From NCBI GenBank assembly GCA_905211955.1, contig CAJMCT010000012.1:1-15783 (forward strand): 15,783 nucleotides of DNA, in the 5' to 3' direction. This document shows, piece by piece, positions 7,775-15,001 of the stretch. Source of the DNA: an uncultured Eubacteriales bacterium (lineage in GTDB: Bacteria; Bacillota; Clostridia; Christensenellales; Borkfalkiaceae). The notes under the pieces are model-generated. The model did no database searches. It was not told where the DNA came from and saw nothing but the letters and a program-made list of their open reading frames with translations. The translations under genes and the position numbers were made by a program. Every line of letters begins with the position of its first letter. Within the stretch, counting starts at the first letter, position 1.

Positions 7775-8766
7775 TGATGGAAACTCTAATATTGCCTATA
7801 AGTAAAGAGAGTGTTAATAGAGCAAAAGAAATACTCTTAAGTGGCGGAGTAATCGGTATGCCCACCGAAACGGTTTACGGTTTAGCGGGGGTAGGGACCG
7901 ATTCAAACGCGGTAAAAAAGATTTTTGAAGTTAAAGGAAGACCTTCAGATAATCCGCTTATCGCTCACGTGCACAAAGACTTTGATTTGAATAGGCTTGT
8001 AAAAATTGAAAGGGACTACGCGCTAAAACTTAAAGAAAAGTTTATGCCCGGCCCGTTAACTATGGTTTTTTATAGTAAGGGAATAGTTTGTAAAGAGGCG
8101 GTATGTGGCGGAGAAACTCTTGCGGTGAGAATTCCTTCGCACAAAGGATGCCAAATGCTATTAAAGGCTATCGATATGCCACTCGTTGCGCCTAGCGCAA
8201 ACCTATCAAAGCACACTAGCCCCGTCACTGCAAACCACGTTTACACAGACCTAAACGGTAAGATTCCTCTAATCTTAGACGGCGGTAAGTGTTTGGGCGG
8301 AATAGAAAGCACGGTTTTAGACTGTACGGGCGAAGTGCCGAGAATACTTCGCGCAGGGCTAATAACCAAAGAAATGATAGAAGAAGTTGTTGGTGCTTGC
8401 GAGATTGCAATGCATAAAGACGGGGATAAAGTTCGTTCCCCAGGGGTAAAGTATAGACATTACCGTCCAAAGTGCGAAACGGCATTATTTTGTGAAGACC
8501 AACTTGAAGATATTAAAGCGCTTTATAAAGAGTGGAAAGAAAAAGGCAAAACCCCGTATATAATGTGTTCGAGCGAATACGCTAAAAACCTAAAAGGTTA
8601 TAATCTTTTAGAACTTGGATTTACGGGCGAAGAAATTGCTTCAAACTTATACGATAAGTTATTAGAAGGGGAAAAGATTGCCGATATTATTATCGGTGTA
8701 GAAATGGGAATCGAAAGCGGTGTATATATGGGCATACTTAACCGTTTAAGAAAATCCTGTGGGTGA
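7774..8766 (+). CDS. sua5: Threonylcarbamoyl-AMP synthase, Sua5/YwlC type
   Basis: The enzyme makes threonylcarbamoyl-adenylate from threonine, bicarbonate and ATP, the first step of t6A37 modification of ANN-decoding tRNAs. The 330-residue protein has the YrdC domain (about 10-208), with GVIGMPTETVYGLA, VKGRPSDNPLI and the SANLS signature at 141-145. A linker containing SPGVKYRHYRP (222-232) leads to the smaller Sua5 C-terminal domain (about 235-330). This makes it the long Sua5 form, not the single-domain TsaC. The start overlaps the dnaB stop (TAATG); a second ATG directly follows, and no clear ribosome-binding site is seen, so coupled translation is likely. As in B. subtilis (ywlC, ywlE, ywlF) it is followed by the phosphatase and rpiB. 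The partners TsaB, TsaD and TsaE are not in this window. Confidence 0.95.
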   Translation: MMETLILPISKESVNRAKEILLSGGVIGMPTETVYGLAGVGTDSNAVKKIFEVKGRPSDNPLIAHVHKDFDLNRLVKIERDYALKLKEKFMPGPLTMVFYSKGIVCKEAVCGGETLAVRIPSHKGCQMLLKAIDMPLVAPSANLSKHTSPVTANHVYTDLNGKIPLILDGGKCLGGIESTVLDCTGEVPRILRAGLITKEMIEEVVGACEIAMHKDGDKVRSPGVKYRHYRPKCETALFCEDQLEDIKALYKEWKEKGKTPYIMCSSEYAKNLKGYNLLELGFTGEEIASNLYDKLLEGEKIADIIIGVEMGIESGVYMGILNRLRKSCG

Positions 8767-8770
8767 GAAA

Positions 8771-9214
8771 ATGAAAAAAATTTGTTTCGTATGCACGGGG
8801 AATACGTGTAGAAGTCCTATGGCGGAAATAATACTTAAAAGCAAACTAAAACTTGCAGGTATTACGGACGTTAGGGTGACTAGCGCGGGGCTTTCCGCTA
8901 CCAGTGGCGAAAAAATGAACCCAAAGTCGAGAACGGCGCTTAAACTTTTAGGGCTTAAAGGGTATTCTTTCAAGGCGAAAAACTTAAACCAAAAACTGCT
9001 TAAAGGCAGTGATTTGATAATTTGTATGACCAGATCGCAAAAAACGTATTTGGCGGGAGAAAAGAACGTTTACACGATGGACGAACTGACTGGGCTTGGA
9101 GATATTTTAGATCCATATGGCTTAGACCAAAGCGTATACGTACAAACTTCACACCAAATAGAAGATGCGTGCACGGTAATACTGACTAAAATTTTACAAG
9201 CAAAAGGAGAATAA
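8771..9214 (+). CDS. ywlE: Low-molecular-weight phosphatase, probable protein-arginine phosphatase (YwlE type)
   Basis: This 147-residue protein is a low-molecular-weight phosphatase. The P-loop is CTGNTCRS (Cys8 nucleophile, Arg14), and the general acid is Asp114 in DILDPYG. The residue before the second P-loop Cys is Thr12. In B. subtilis YwlE the matching Thr11 favours phosphoarginine over phosphotyrosine, where tyrosine phosphatases usually carry Ile or Leu, so an arginine-phosphatase role is likely. mcsA, mcsB and clpC about 1.4 kb downstream support this. The ATG at 8771 is chosen because it puts the P-loop at the usual distance from the N-terminus and has GGGTGAG just before it. A GTG at 8759 would add four residues and overlap sua5. 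The gap to sua5 is 4 bases. Substrate specificity is inferred, not shown. Confidence 0.9.
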   Translation: MKKICFVCTGNTCRSPMAEIILKSKLKLAGITDVRVTSAGLSATSGEKMNPKSRTALKLLGLKGYSFKAKNLNQKLLKGSDLIICMTRSQKTYLAGEKNVYTMDELTGLGDILDPYGLDQSVYVQTSHQIEDACTVILTKILQAKGE

Positions 9215-9218
9215 AAAA

Positions 9219-9671
9219 ATGAAAGTTGCAATAGGTTGTGACCACGGCGGAATTAACTTAAAACCCGCACTTATCGATTATCTTGAAAAGAACGGAATTG
9301 AATATAAAGATTTTGGTTGCTATGATAAAGCATCGGTAGACTACAACGATTACGGTGAAGCAGTTGCAAACGCAGTCGCAAACAAAGAGTTTGACTTCGG
9401 TATTTTAATTTGCGGAACAGGTATCGGCATGAGTATGGTTGCAAACAAAGTTAAGGGTGTTAGATGCGCACACGTATCAGACGTTTTCTCGGCAAAAGCA
9501 ACGAGAGAACATAACGATGCAAACGTTTTAGCCTTCGGTGAACGTGTAATCGGCGTAGGACTTATGACCGAAATCGTTTCGGCGTTCTTAAACACACCTT
9601 TCTCTAACGGTGAAAGACATATTAAAAGAATTGCTAAAATTAAAGAATTGGAAAACAAAAACTTTAAGTAA
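9219..9671 (+). CDS. rpiB: Ribose-5-phosphate isomerase B
   Basis: RpiB interconverts ribose 5-phosphate and ribulose 5-phosphate in the non-oxidative pentose phosphate pathway. The 150-residue protein fits the RpiB/LacAB family over its full length: IGCDHGG near the N-terminus (Asp8, His9), the catalytic loop ILICGTGIGMSMVANK with Cys65, and AKATREHNDANVLAFGER with His98. The length is typical of RpiB, and the single copy and genomic setting argue against a LacA/LacB galactose-6-phosphate isomerase pair. AAAAGGAG (9202-9209), inside the end of the phosphatase gene, gives a clear ribosome-binding site. The order sua5, ywlE, rpiB matches B. subtilis ywlC-ywlE-ywlF. Confidence 0.95.
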   Translation: MKVAIGCDHGGINLKPALIDYLEKNGIEYKDFGCYDKASVDYNDYGEAVANAVANKEFDFGILICGTGIGMSMVANKVKGVRCAHVSDVFSAKATREHNDANVLAFGERVIGVGLMTEIVSAFLNTPFSNGERHIKRIAKIKELENKNFK

Positions 9672-9689
9672 AAATAAAGGGGAATAAAG

Positions 9690-10562
9690 ATGAAAGTTAA
9701 AAAAGCGATAATACCGGCGGCAGGGCTCGGGACGAGATTTTTGCCAATAACCAAGGCTATCCCAAAGCCTATGCTATCCGTATTAGATAAGCCTACTATT
9801 CAATACATAGCCGAAGAACTTGACGGCACTGGCATTGAAGAAATCATAATAGTAGTAAGCCCTGGCTCGGAAGTTATCGAAAAGCACTTTGGCAAAGCCG
9901 AAGAACTTGAAAAAAGACTTTTAGAAGACGGCAAAAAGGCGCTTTACGATATCGAACGTGAAACGCAAAAATTCAACGTTAAGTTTGTTGTTCAAGAAAC
10001 GGCAAATGGGCTTGCAGGCGCTATTTTGTGCGCTGAAAAATACGTTAAAGACGAGCCGTTTGCACTTTTACTTGGCGACGAATTAATGTATGCCGAAAAG
10101 GGCGAGAAGCCGTGTATTAAAAGACTTTGTGAAATCTACGAAGAGTACGAAAAGAGCGTTATCGCAACGATGGAAGTTTTCGGTGACGACGTATCAAAGT
10201 ACGGCAATATCGGTATAAAAGAAGAAAAAGACGGAGTTATGCTTATAGACCGTATCGTAGAAAAGCCTTCGCTTACCGAAGCACTTTCTAACTACGCTAT
10301 TATCGGAAGATACGTAATTAGCGGAAAGGTTATGGAAATGCTTAAAACCTTAAAGCCTAGAAATAACGAAATCTACTTTACCGATGCGTTAGACGCTTTA
10401 GCCGAAAACGGCGAACTTTTAGCGAGCGGTTTTGAAGGTAGGCGCTATGACGTCGGTGATAAGTTAGGTTATATTAAAGCAAACGTAGAGTTTGCATTAA
10501 AGAGCAAAGAAATAGGTGAAGACACCAAAGAATTTATTAAAGAACTCGCAAATAGGCTATAA
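9690..10562 (+). CDS. galU: UTP--glucose-1-phosphate uridylyltransferase
   Basis: GalU makes UDP-glucose from UTP and glucose 1-phosphate, feeding cell-wall glycopolymers, glycolipids and galactose metabolism. The 290-residue protein has the nucleotidyltransferase signature AAGLGTRFLPITKAIPKPM (10-28), DKPTIQYIAEE (33-43), the metal-binding LLGDE around Asp130, EKPSLTEALSNYAIIGRYV, and the C-terminal YDVGDKLGYIKANVEFAL. The length matches bacterial GalU and no DNA-binding or acyltransferase extension is present. The stretch NGLAGAILCA (106-115) stands where I recall GLGHAVLCA or GLGDAVLCA, so one usually polar position is Gly; this may be lineage variation. GGGGAATAAAG precedes the ATG. It lies directly upstream of mcsA, where many Bacillota have ctsR. 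Confidence 0.92.
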   Translation: MKVKKAIIPAAGLGTRFLPITKAIPKPMLSVLDKPTIQYIAEELDGTGIEEIIIVVSPGSEVIEKHFGKAEELEKRLLEDGKKALYDIERETQKFNVKFVVQETANGLAGAILCAEKYVKDEPFALLLGDELMYAEKGEKPCIKRLCEIYEEYEKSVIATMEVFGDDVSKYGNIGIKEEKDGVMLIDRIVEKPSLTEALSNYAIIGRYVISGKVMEMLKTLKPRNNEIYFTDALDALAENGELLASGFEGRRYDVGDKLGYIKANVEFALKSKEIGEDTKEFIKELANRL

Positions 10563-10567
10563 ATTTG

Positions 10568-10885
10568 ATGTACGAAAAGGTTTGTTCAGTTTGCGGTCAA
10601 AAACTATCCACGTTTTATAACACGGGATACTTAGGCTGTGAAAACTGTTATAAAGAATTTGAAAGTGAAATTACCGCCACCTTGAAAAATATTCAGGGCG
10701 GAACTTTTCACGTGGGTAAAAAACCTGAGTTTTACGGCATTGAAAGAGAACTTATGTCAGATTATAACGCATATCTAAAAGAAAAGGAAAAGGCGATTAT
10801 AGAAAAAAGGTTTTCGGACGTTGCAAAACTAAACAAACTGATTGCGGAAATCTCCGAAGAATTAAAGAGAAGGGGGCTTATATAA
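10568..10885 (+). CDS. mcsA: McsA-like activator of protein-arginine kinase, short single-zinc-finger form
   Basis: McsA binds and activates the arginine kinase McsB. This protein is only 105 residues, whereas B. subtilis McsA is about 185. It has one four-Cys zinc motif (Cys6, Cys9, Cys24, Cys27; CSVCGQ and GCENCYKEF), then the conserved stretch GGTFHVGKKPEF, and a C-terminal UVR coiled-coil motif (about 68-103). This matches the second half of classical McsA; the N-terminal CxxC module is absent. An in-frame TAG at 10553 rules out an upstream extension. The start could be the TTG at 10565 or the ATG at 10568; neither has a good ribosome-binding site, so coupling to galU is likely. The mcsB gene starts one base after its stop codon. 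A generic UVR-motif protein is the alternative, but the neighbours favour McsA. Confidence 0.88.
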   Translation: MYEKVCSVCGQKLSTFYNTGYLGCENCYKEFESEITATLKNIQGGTFHVGKKPEFYGIERELMSDYNAYLKEKEKAIIEKRFSDVAKLNKLIAEISEELKRRGLI

Positions 10886-10886
10886 A

Positions 10887-11900
10887 ATGACTGCAATAAG
10901 TCCCGAAATTTACAGGGGAAACATAATAACTTCAAGAGTGCGCTTAGCGAGAAACTTACAAGGCATGCCCTTTACTGTAAGGGAAACTAAACTTGCAAAA
11001 GAAATAGTTAAAAAGGTAAACCGTGCTCTCGTTAAGTGCGACACGTTTAATCTTTACTATATGGCAAACCTTTCTGAAATGCAATTAGAAGCAATGAAAG
11101 AGCGCCACTTAGTAAGTCAAGCGCTAATAGATAATCGCTTAGCAGGGGCATGTTTAATTAACCAAGACGAAAGTTTGTCGGTAATGGTTTGTGAAGAAGA
11201 CGTTTTGCGTGAACAATGCTTTATGCGTGGGCTTCGTATAGACGAAGCGTATAAGCGCTTATCGATAATTGACGACGAGTTATCTAAAAATTTAGACATA
11301 GCGTTTAGCGAAAAGTTTGGATATTTAACCGCCTGTCCCACAAACTTAGGAACGGGGCTTAGGGCATCGGTTATGATGTTTTTGCCCGCGCTTACCGAAA
11401 GCGGAAAGATGAAATCTATAATAAAAGAAGTCGCCTCCTTGGGGCTTACCGTTCGCGGTGTATACGGTGAAGGCAGTGATGCCGAAGGGTATATGTACCA
11501 AATAAGCAACGAAGTGACTTTGGGTGTTAGCGAGCACGAAATATTAAACGAAGTAAGGCAAACGGTAGAGCGAATTTGTATGGCGGAGCGAGAAGAAAGC
11601 GAACGCCTTTATGGAAAAAACGAACTTAAAACGATGGATAAAACTCGCAAAGCCTATGGAGTTTTAACCAACGCCGTAATGCTAAATTATAGCGAGTTTT
11701 TGGGGCTTATCGCCCAAGTTAAACTCGGTGCAATGCTCGGCATGATAAATATTTCGGACGTAGAAAAAATAGACGATTTAATCGTAAACGTGCGCCCTGC
11801 AAATCTATGTTTATCTTACGGCAAAAAATTATCCGCAATGGATAGAGATTTATATAGAGCGGAAGTTGTAAGCAAAGCGCTTATTAAATTAAAGGAGTGA
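10887..11900 (+). CDS. mcsB: Protein-arginine kinase McsB
   Basis: McsB phosphorylates arginines on proteins and thereby tags them for ClpCP; it is related to phosphagen kinases but lacks their N-terminal domain. The 337-residue protein has SRVRLARN (16-23) for nucleotide phosphate binding, CPTNLGTGLRASVMM with Cys150 matching the active-site Cys167 of the Bacillus enzyme, RGVYGEGSDAEG with a catalytic-type Glu195, and RDLYRA (320-325), the allosteric phosphoarginine-binding RDxxRA motif. The phosphagen-kinase NEEDH signature reads CEEDV (102-106): the Glu pair is kept but Asn and His are replaced. GAAGGGGG near 10870 serves as ribosome-binding site. The protein is slightly shorter than B. 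subtilis McsB (about 363), missing the tail after RDxxRA. It sits between mcsA and clpC. Activity is likely but the altered signature deserves a test. Confidence 0.94.
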   Translation: MTAISPEIYRGNIITSRVRLARNLQGMPFTVRETKLAKEIVKKVNRALVKCDTFNLYYMANLSEMQLEAMKERHLVSQALIDNRLAGACLINQDESLSVMVCEEDVLREQCFMRGLRIDEAYKRLSIIDDELSKNLDIAFSEKFGYLTACPTNLGTGLRASVMMFLPALTESGKMKSIIKEVASLGLTVRGVYGEGSDAEGYMYQISNEVTLGVSEHEILNEVRQTVERICMAEREESERLYGKNELKTMDKTRKAYGVLTNAVMLNYSEFLGLIAQVKLGAMLGMINISDVEKIDDLIVNVRPANLCLSYGKKLSAMDRDLYRAEVVSKALIKLKE

Positions 11901-11905
11901 CCTAA

Positions 11906-14383
11906 ATGTTTTACGACAGTTTTTCAAACAACGTTAATCAGGTTATAGATATTGCAACCGCGCTTGCAAAAAGATACGGTTGCAGATATATAGGCAGTGA
12001 ACATATTTTATACGGGCTGCTTAACGCACCGGACGGTAGGGCTGGGGCAATACTTAGAGAAGCCCGCGTAGATAACGAAAGGTATTTAGATTATTTTAGA
12101 AGAACGATAGAGCCAGATCTCGTTATTTCGGGCAATATGTTTACCCCAAGGACCAAGCGCCTATTCGAAAAGGCGGTTGACATATCCTTAAAGGCACACT
12201 CGGGCTTTGTTGGTACCGAACACCTTTTGCTTGCGCTACTTTTAGATGAAAATAGCGTAGCGGTTAATATTTTAAAGACCATGAAGGTAAACGTAGACGA
12301 TATGGCGGAAGAAATTGCCGAGAGTTTAGAAGGTAATTTTTCTCAAGAAGACGACGACGCAGAAGAAGACGTTTTAGGAAAAACGTTTGCCTTTGCGGGA
12401 AAAGACCAAGCAAGAAACACCGATAAAAAGGAAGATAGAACCGACCTTGGCGAACTAGGTAAGTTTGGAGTAAACTTAAATAAGCAAGCGATAGATGGAA
12501 AATTAGACCCCGTAATCGGTAGAAAAAACGAGATTGATAGGGTTATACAAATTTTATCGAGAAGAACTAAAAATAACCCCGTTTTAATAGGTGAACCGGG
12601 TGTTGGTAAAAGTGCGGTAGTAGAAGGGCTTGCTCAAGCAATAGTAAAAGGAAACGTTCCTGAAATTCTTGCCGACAAAATAGTTTTCTCGTTAGATATT
12701 GCTGGTATGCTTGCAGGGGCAAGGTATCGCGGAGATTTTGAAGAAAGACTAAAAGCCACGATAGACGTGGTTAAAAAGAACGGAAATATAATACTCTTTA
12801 TAGACGAAATTCATAATATCGTGGGCGCAGGAAGTACGGGCGAAGGCAATATGGACGCGGCAAATATATTAAAGCCGATGTTATCCCGTGGCGAACTTCA
12901 AACTATAGGCGCAACGACTATTGACGAGTATAGAAAATATATCGAAAAGGACGCTGCGTTAGAACGTCGTTTCCAACCCATTATGGTAGAAGCGCCTTCC
13001 ACCGAAGAAACGGTTGAGATACTTAAAGGACTTCGCGATAAATACGAATCGCACCACGGGGTTAGTATACCTGACGATGCGATAATTTCGGCAGTCACTT
13101 TGTCTGATAGATATATCACCGATAGGTTCTTGCCCGATAAGGCGATAGACTTAATTGATGAAGCGGCTTCTAGGGTAAGACTTGATAGTTATAATTCACC
13201 CGTAGAAGCAAAGGCAAAAGAAGCCGAACTAAGTAGACTTACTGCCGAAAAGAACGAAGCAAAACGTCGCGACGATTTAGAAAGAGCGATTAAGATAAAC
13301 AAAGAAATCGAAAAAGTAAATTTAGAACTTGAAGAAATAAGAAGCAAAGCAAAGCAAAACGGCACTCGTGAAGAGTTAAAACTCACCCCCGAAAACGTTG
13401 CAAAAGTCGTTAGCAACTGGACGGGTGTACCAGTTGTAAAACTTACCGAAACCGAAGCGCAAAAACTTCTCGATTTAGAAAGCGTATTGCACCAAAGGGT
13501 AATCGGGCAAGAAGATGCCGTTAAAGCGGTGTCCGACGCAATTAGGCGTGCACGTGCAGGGCTTAAAGACCCCAATCGTCCGGTTGGCTCGTTTATATTC
13601 GTAGGTCCTACTGGCGTAGGTAAAACCGAATTATCGAAAGCGCTTGCCGAAGCGGTTTTCGGCAACGAAGAATCGCTTATTCGTATTGATATGAGCGAAT
13701 ATATGGAAAAGCACTCGGTTGCAAAGATGGTAGGCGCGCCTCCAGGATACGTAGGCTTTGACGAAGCGGGGCAACTAACCGAAAAGGTTAGAAGAAAGCC
13801 CTATTCCGTAGTACTATTCGACGAAATAGAAAAGGCGCACCCAGACGTGTTTAACCTTATGCTTCAAATATTAGACGACGGAAGACTTACCGACAGTAAA
13901 GGAAGGGTGGTATCCTTTAAGAACGCAATTATAATTATGACGTCTAACGTAGGCGCAAGTGAAGTTCAAACTAAGGCGACGCTTGGGTTTACTTCTAACG
14001 CGCAAGCCGAATACGACAAGATGTGCGATAAGTATATGGATGCGCTAAAGGGTAAATTCCGCCCCGAATTCTTAAATAGAATAGACGATATTATAATCTT
14101 CCATAAACTCAAAAAAGAAGAAACGGCAAAGATTGCGGAACTTCTATTAAAGAGTTTAAGAAAGCGCCTTGCCGTGCTTGACGTTAAAATGGAAATCACC
14201 CCGTCCGCAATGGAACTTATCATTGAAAAAGGGTACGACGAAACTTACGGTGCAAGACCGCTAAAAAGAGTTGTTCAAAGATACGTGGAAGATAAACTTT
14301 CAGAAAAGATTTTGCGCGGGGAGTTAAGAGAGAACTCTATCATAACCTTAGATGCCGAAAACGGAGAATTTATTTTCAAATAA
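11906..14383 (+). CDS. clpC: ClpC ATPase, unfoldase of the ClpCP protease
   Basis: This AAA+ unfoldase feeds proteins to ClpP. The 825 residues show two Clp-N repeats (1-145), an acidic linker (about 146-185), D1 with Walker A GEPGVGKS (229-236) and Walker B LFIDE (Asp300, Glu301), a ClpC-type short middle domain (about 430-485), and D2 with Walker A GPTGVGKT (567-574) and Walker B LFDE (Asp639, Glu640). The LGF tripeptide at 693-695 is the ClpP-docking loop, so it should work with ClpP. The N-domain keeps SEH (Glu32) and TEH (Glu105), matching the B. subtilis glutamates that bind phosphoarginine. The middle domain is too short for a ClpB disaggregase. AAAGGAGTG (11891-11899) overlaps the mcsB stop. 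No ClpP gene is present, and I saw no CtsR-type heptad repeat upstream. Confidence 0.97.
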   Translation: MFYDSFSNNVNQVIDIATALAKRYGCRYIGSEHILYGLLNAPDGRAGAILREARVDNERYLDYFRRTIEPDLVISGNMFTPRTKRLFEKAVDISLKAHSGFVGTEHLLLALLLDENSVAVNILKTMKVNVDDMAEEIAESLEGNFSQEDDDAEEDVLGKTFAFAGKDQARNTDKKEDRTDLGELGKFGVNLNKQAIDGKLDPVIGRKNEIDRVIQILSRRTKNNPVLIGEPGVGKSAVVEGLAQAIVKGNVPEILADKIVFSLDIAGMLAGARYRGDFEERLKATIDVVKKNGNIILFIDEIHNIVGAGSTGEGNMDAANILKPMLSRGELQTIGATTIDEYRKYIEKDAALERRFQPIMVEAPSTEETVEILKGLRDKYESHHGVSIPDDAIISAVTLSDRYITDRFLPDKAIDLIDEAASRVRLDSYNSPVEAKAKEAELSRLTAEKNEAKRRDDLERAIKINKEIEKVNLELEEIRSKAKQNGTREELKLTPENVAKVVSNWTGVPVVKLTETEAQKLLDLESVLHQRVIGQEDAVKAVSDAIRRARAGLKDPNRPVGSFIFVGPTGVGKTELSKALAEAVFGNEESLIRIDMSEYMEKHSVAKMVGAPPGYVGFDEAGQLTEKVRRKPYSVVLFDEIEKAHPDVFNLMLQILDDGRLTDSKGRVVSFKNAIIIMTSNVGASEVQTKATLGFTSNAQAEYDKMCDKYMDALKGKFRPEFLNRIDDIIIFHKLKKEETAKIAELLLKSLRKRLAVLDVKMEITPSAMELIIEKGYDETYGARPLKRVVQRYVEDKLSEKILRGELRENSIITLDAENGEFIFK

Positions 14384-14403
14384 ATTTTGGAAATAAAAAG
14401 GAC

Positions 14404-14423
14404 TACGCGCGCACGCGTGCGTA
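14404..14423. repeat. GC-rich inverted repeat, alternating purine-pyrimidine, between clpC and hpf
   Basis: In the 74-base gap after clpC lies the 20-base sequence TACGCGCGCACGCGTGCGTA. It pairs with itself over 8 base pairs (one G-U in RNA) around a 4-base loop, and its inner part CGCACGCGTGCG is a perfect palindrome. Every step alternates pyrimidine and purine through 14424, a composition favourable for left-handed DNA. It is far more GC-rich than its surroundings. TTAATATATAG follows, not a run of T, so it is not a standard intrinsic terminator. Possible roles are an mRNA-processing or stability hairpin, a protein-binding site, or a weak pause site. Confidence 0.7.
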
Positions 14424-14457
14424 TTAATATATAGAAAGGTAAAAAGGGGGAAGAGAT

Positions 14458-14991
14458 ATGAAAATAGAATTTACCGCAAGAAACTATGAAATAAGCGACC
14501 ACTTAAAGAAAGTTGCCACCGCAAAACTCGACAAGTTGGACAAATACTTTGACGGAAAAGATGCAGTAGCAAAAGTTTGCTTTAAGAAGGAAGCGTCTTC
14601 GCTCACTACCGAAGTTATGCTAGATTATACTGGAAAGTTTGTAAGAGCAACCGCAAGTAGCGACAACTTTTACGATAACTTAGATGCAGTGTTGCCAAAA
14701 CTCGAAGGGCAAATTAGAAAATACCGCACGAGATTTGACAAGCACGCTAAAAACAATGCTTATAAAGACGACGCGGTTTACGACGATGGAAAGTACGAAA
14801 AGGCTGTATCTTATAAGGTCGTTAAGGAAAAGAAGTTTAACTTAAAACCGATGACGGTGGAAGAAGCGATTGCAGAACTTGAACTTTTAGGGCATTCTTT
14901 CTACGTATTCTTAGATGCAAAATCTAACACGGTGCAAGTTCTTTACAAGAGAAACGACGGCGACTTAGGTCTTATTGAACCGGAGATTTAA
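14458..14991 (+). CDS. hpf: Ribosome hibernation-promoting factor, long form
   Basis: Long HPF binds the decoding centre of the 30S subunit and pairs ribosomes into inactive 100S dimers in stationary phase or stress. The 177-residue protein has the S30AE N-terminal domain (about 1-100; MKIEFTARNYEISDHLKKVA opens it), a charged Tyr/Asp/Lys-rich linker (about 100-125), and the C-terminal dimerisation domain (about 127-177; KPMTVEEAIAELELLGHSFY). The C-terminal domain separates it from short HPF or YfiA of Gammaproteobacteria. A strong AAGGGGG lies 7 bases before the ATG. It follows clpC after the longest gap in the window, which carries an inverted repeat, so it may have its own transcription signal or be set apart by RNA processing. 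In many Bacillota hpf lies next to secA instead. Confidence 0.95.
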   Translation: MKIEFTARNYEISDHLKKVATAKLDKLDKYFDGKDAVAKVCFKKEASSLTTEVMLDYTGKFVRATASSDNFYDNLDAVLPKLEGQIRKYRTRFDKHAKNNAYKDDAVYDDGKYEKAVSYKVVKEKKFNLKPMTVEEAIAELELLGHSFYVFLDAKSNTVQVLYKRNDGDLGLIEPEI

Positions 14992-15001
14992 TTTTTAAGT
15001 T

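Noticed and set aside
8759..8770. GTG start for the YwlE-type phosphatase
   Set aside because: It would add four residues before the usual short N-terminus and overlap sua5; the ATG at 8771 fits the family better.
13189..13665. Long antisense open frame inside clpC (and similar antisense frames inside the UPF0210 gene, mcsB and others)
   Set aside because: They mirror strongly conserved plus-strand genes, have no family resemblance and arise from codon composition.
14404..14430. Intrinsic terminator after clpC
   Set aside because: The hairpin is strong but is followed by TTAATATATAG rather than a run of T, so it does not meet the usual pattern.
14387..14430. Sigma-A promoter for hpf (TTGGAA with TATTAA)
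   Set aside because: The spacing between the two hexamers is about 29 bases, far from 16-18, and no better pair was seen.
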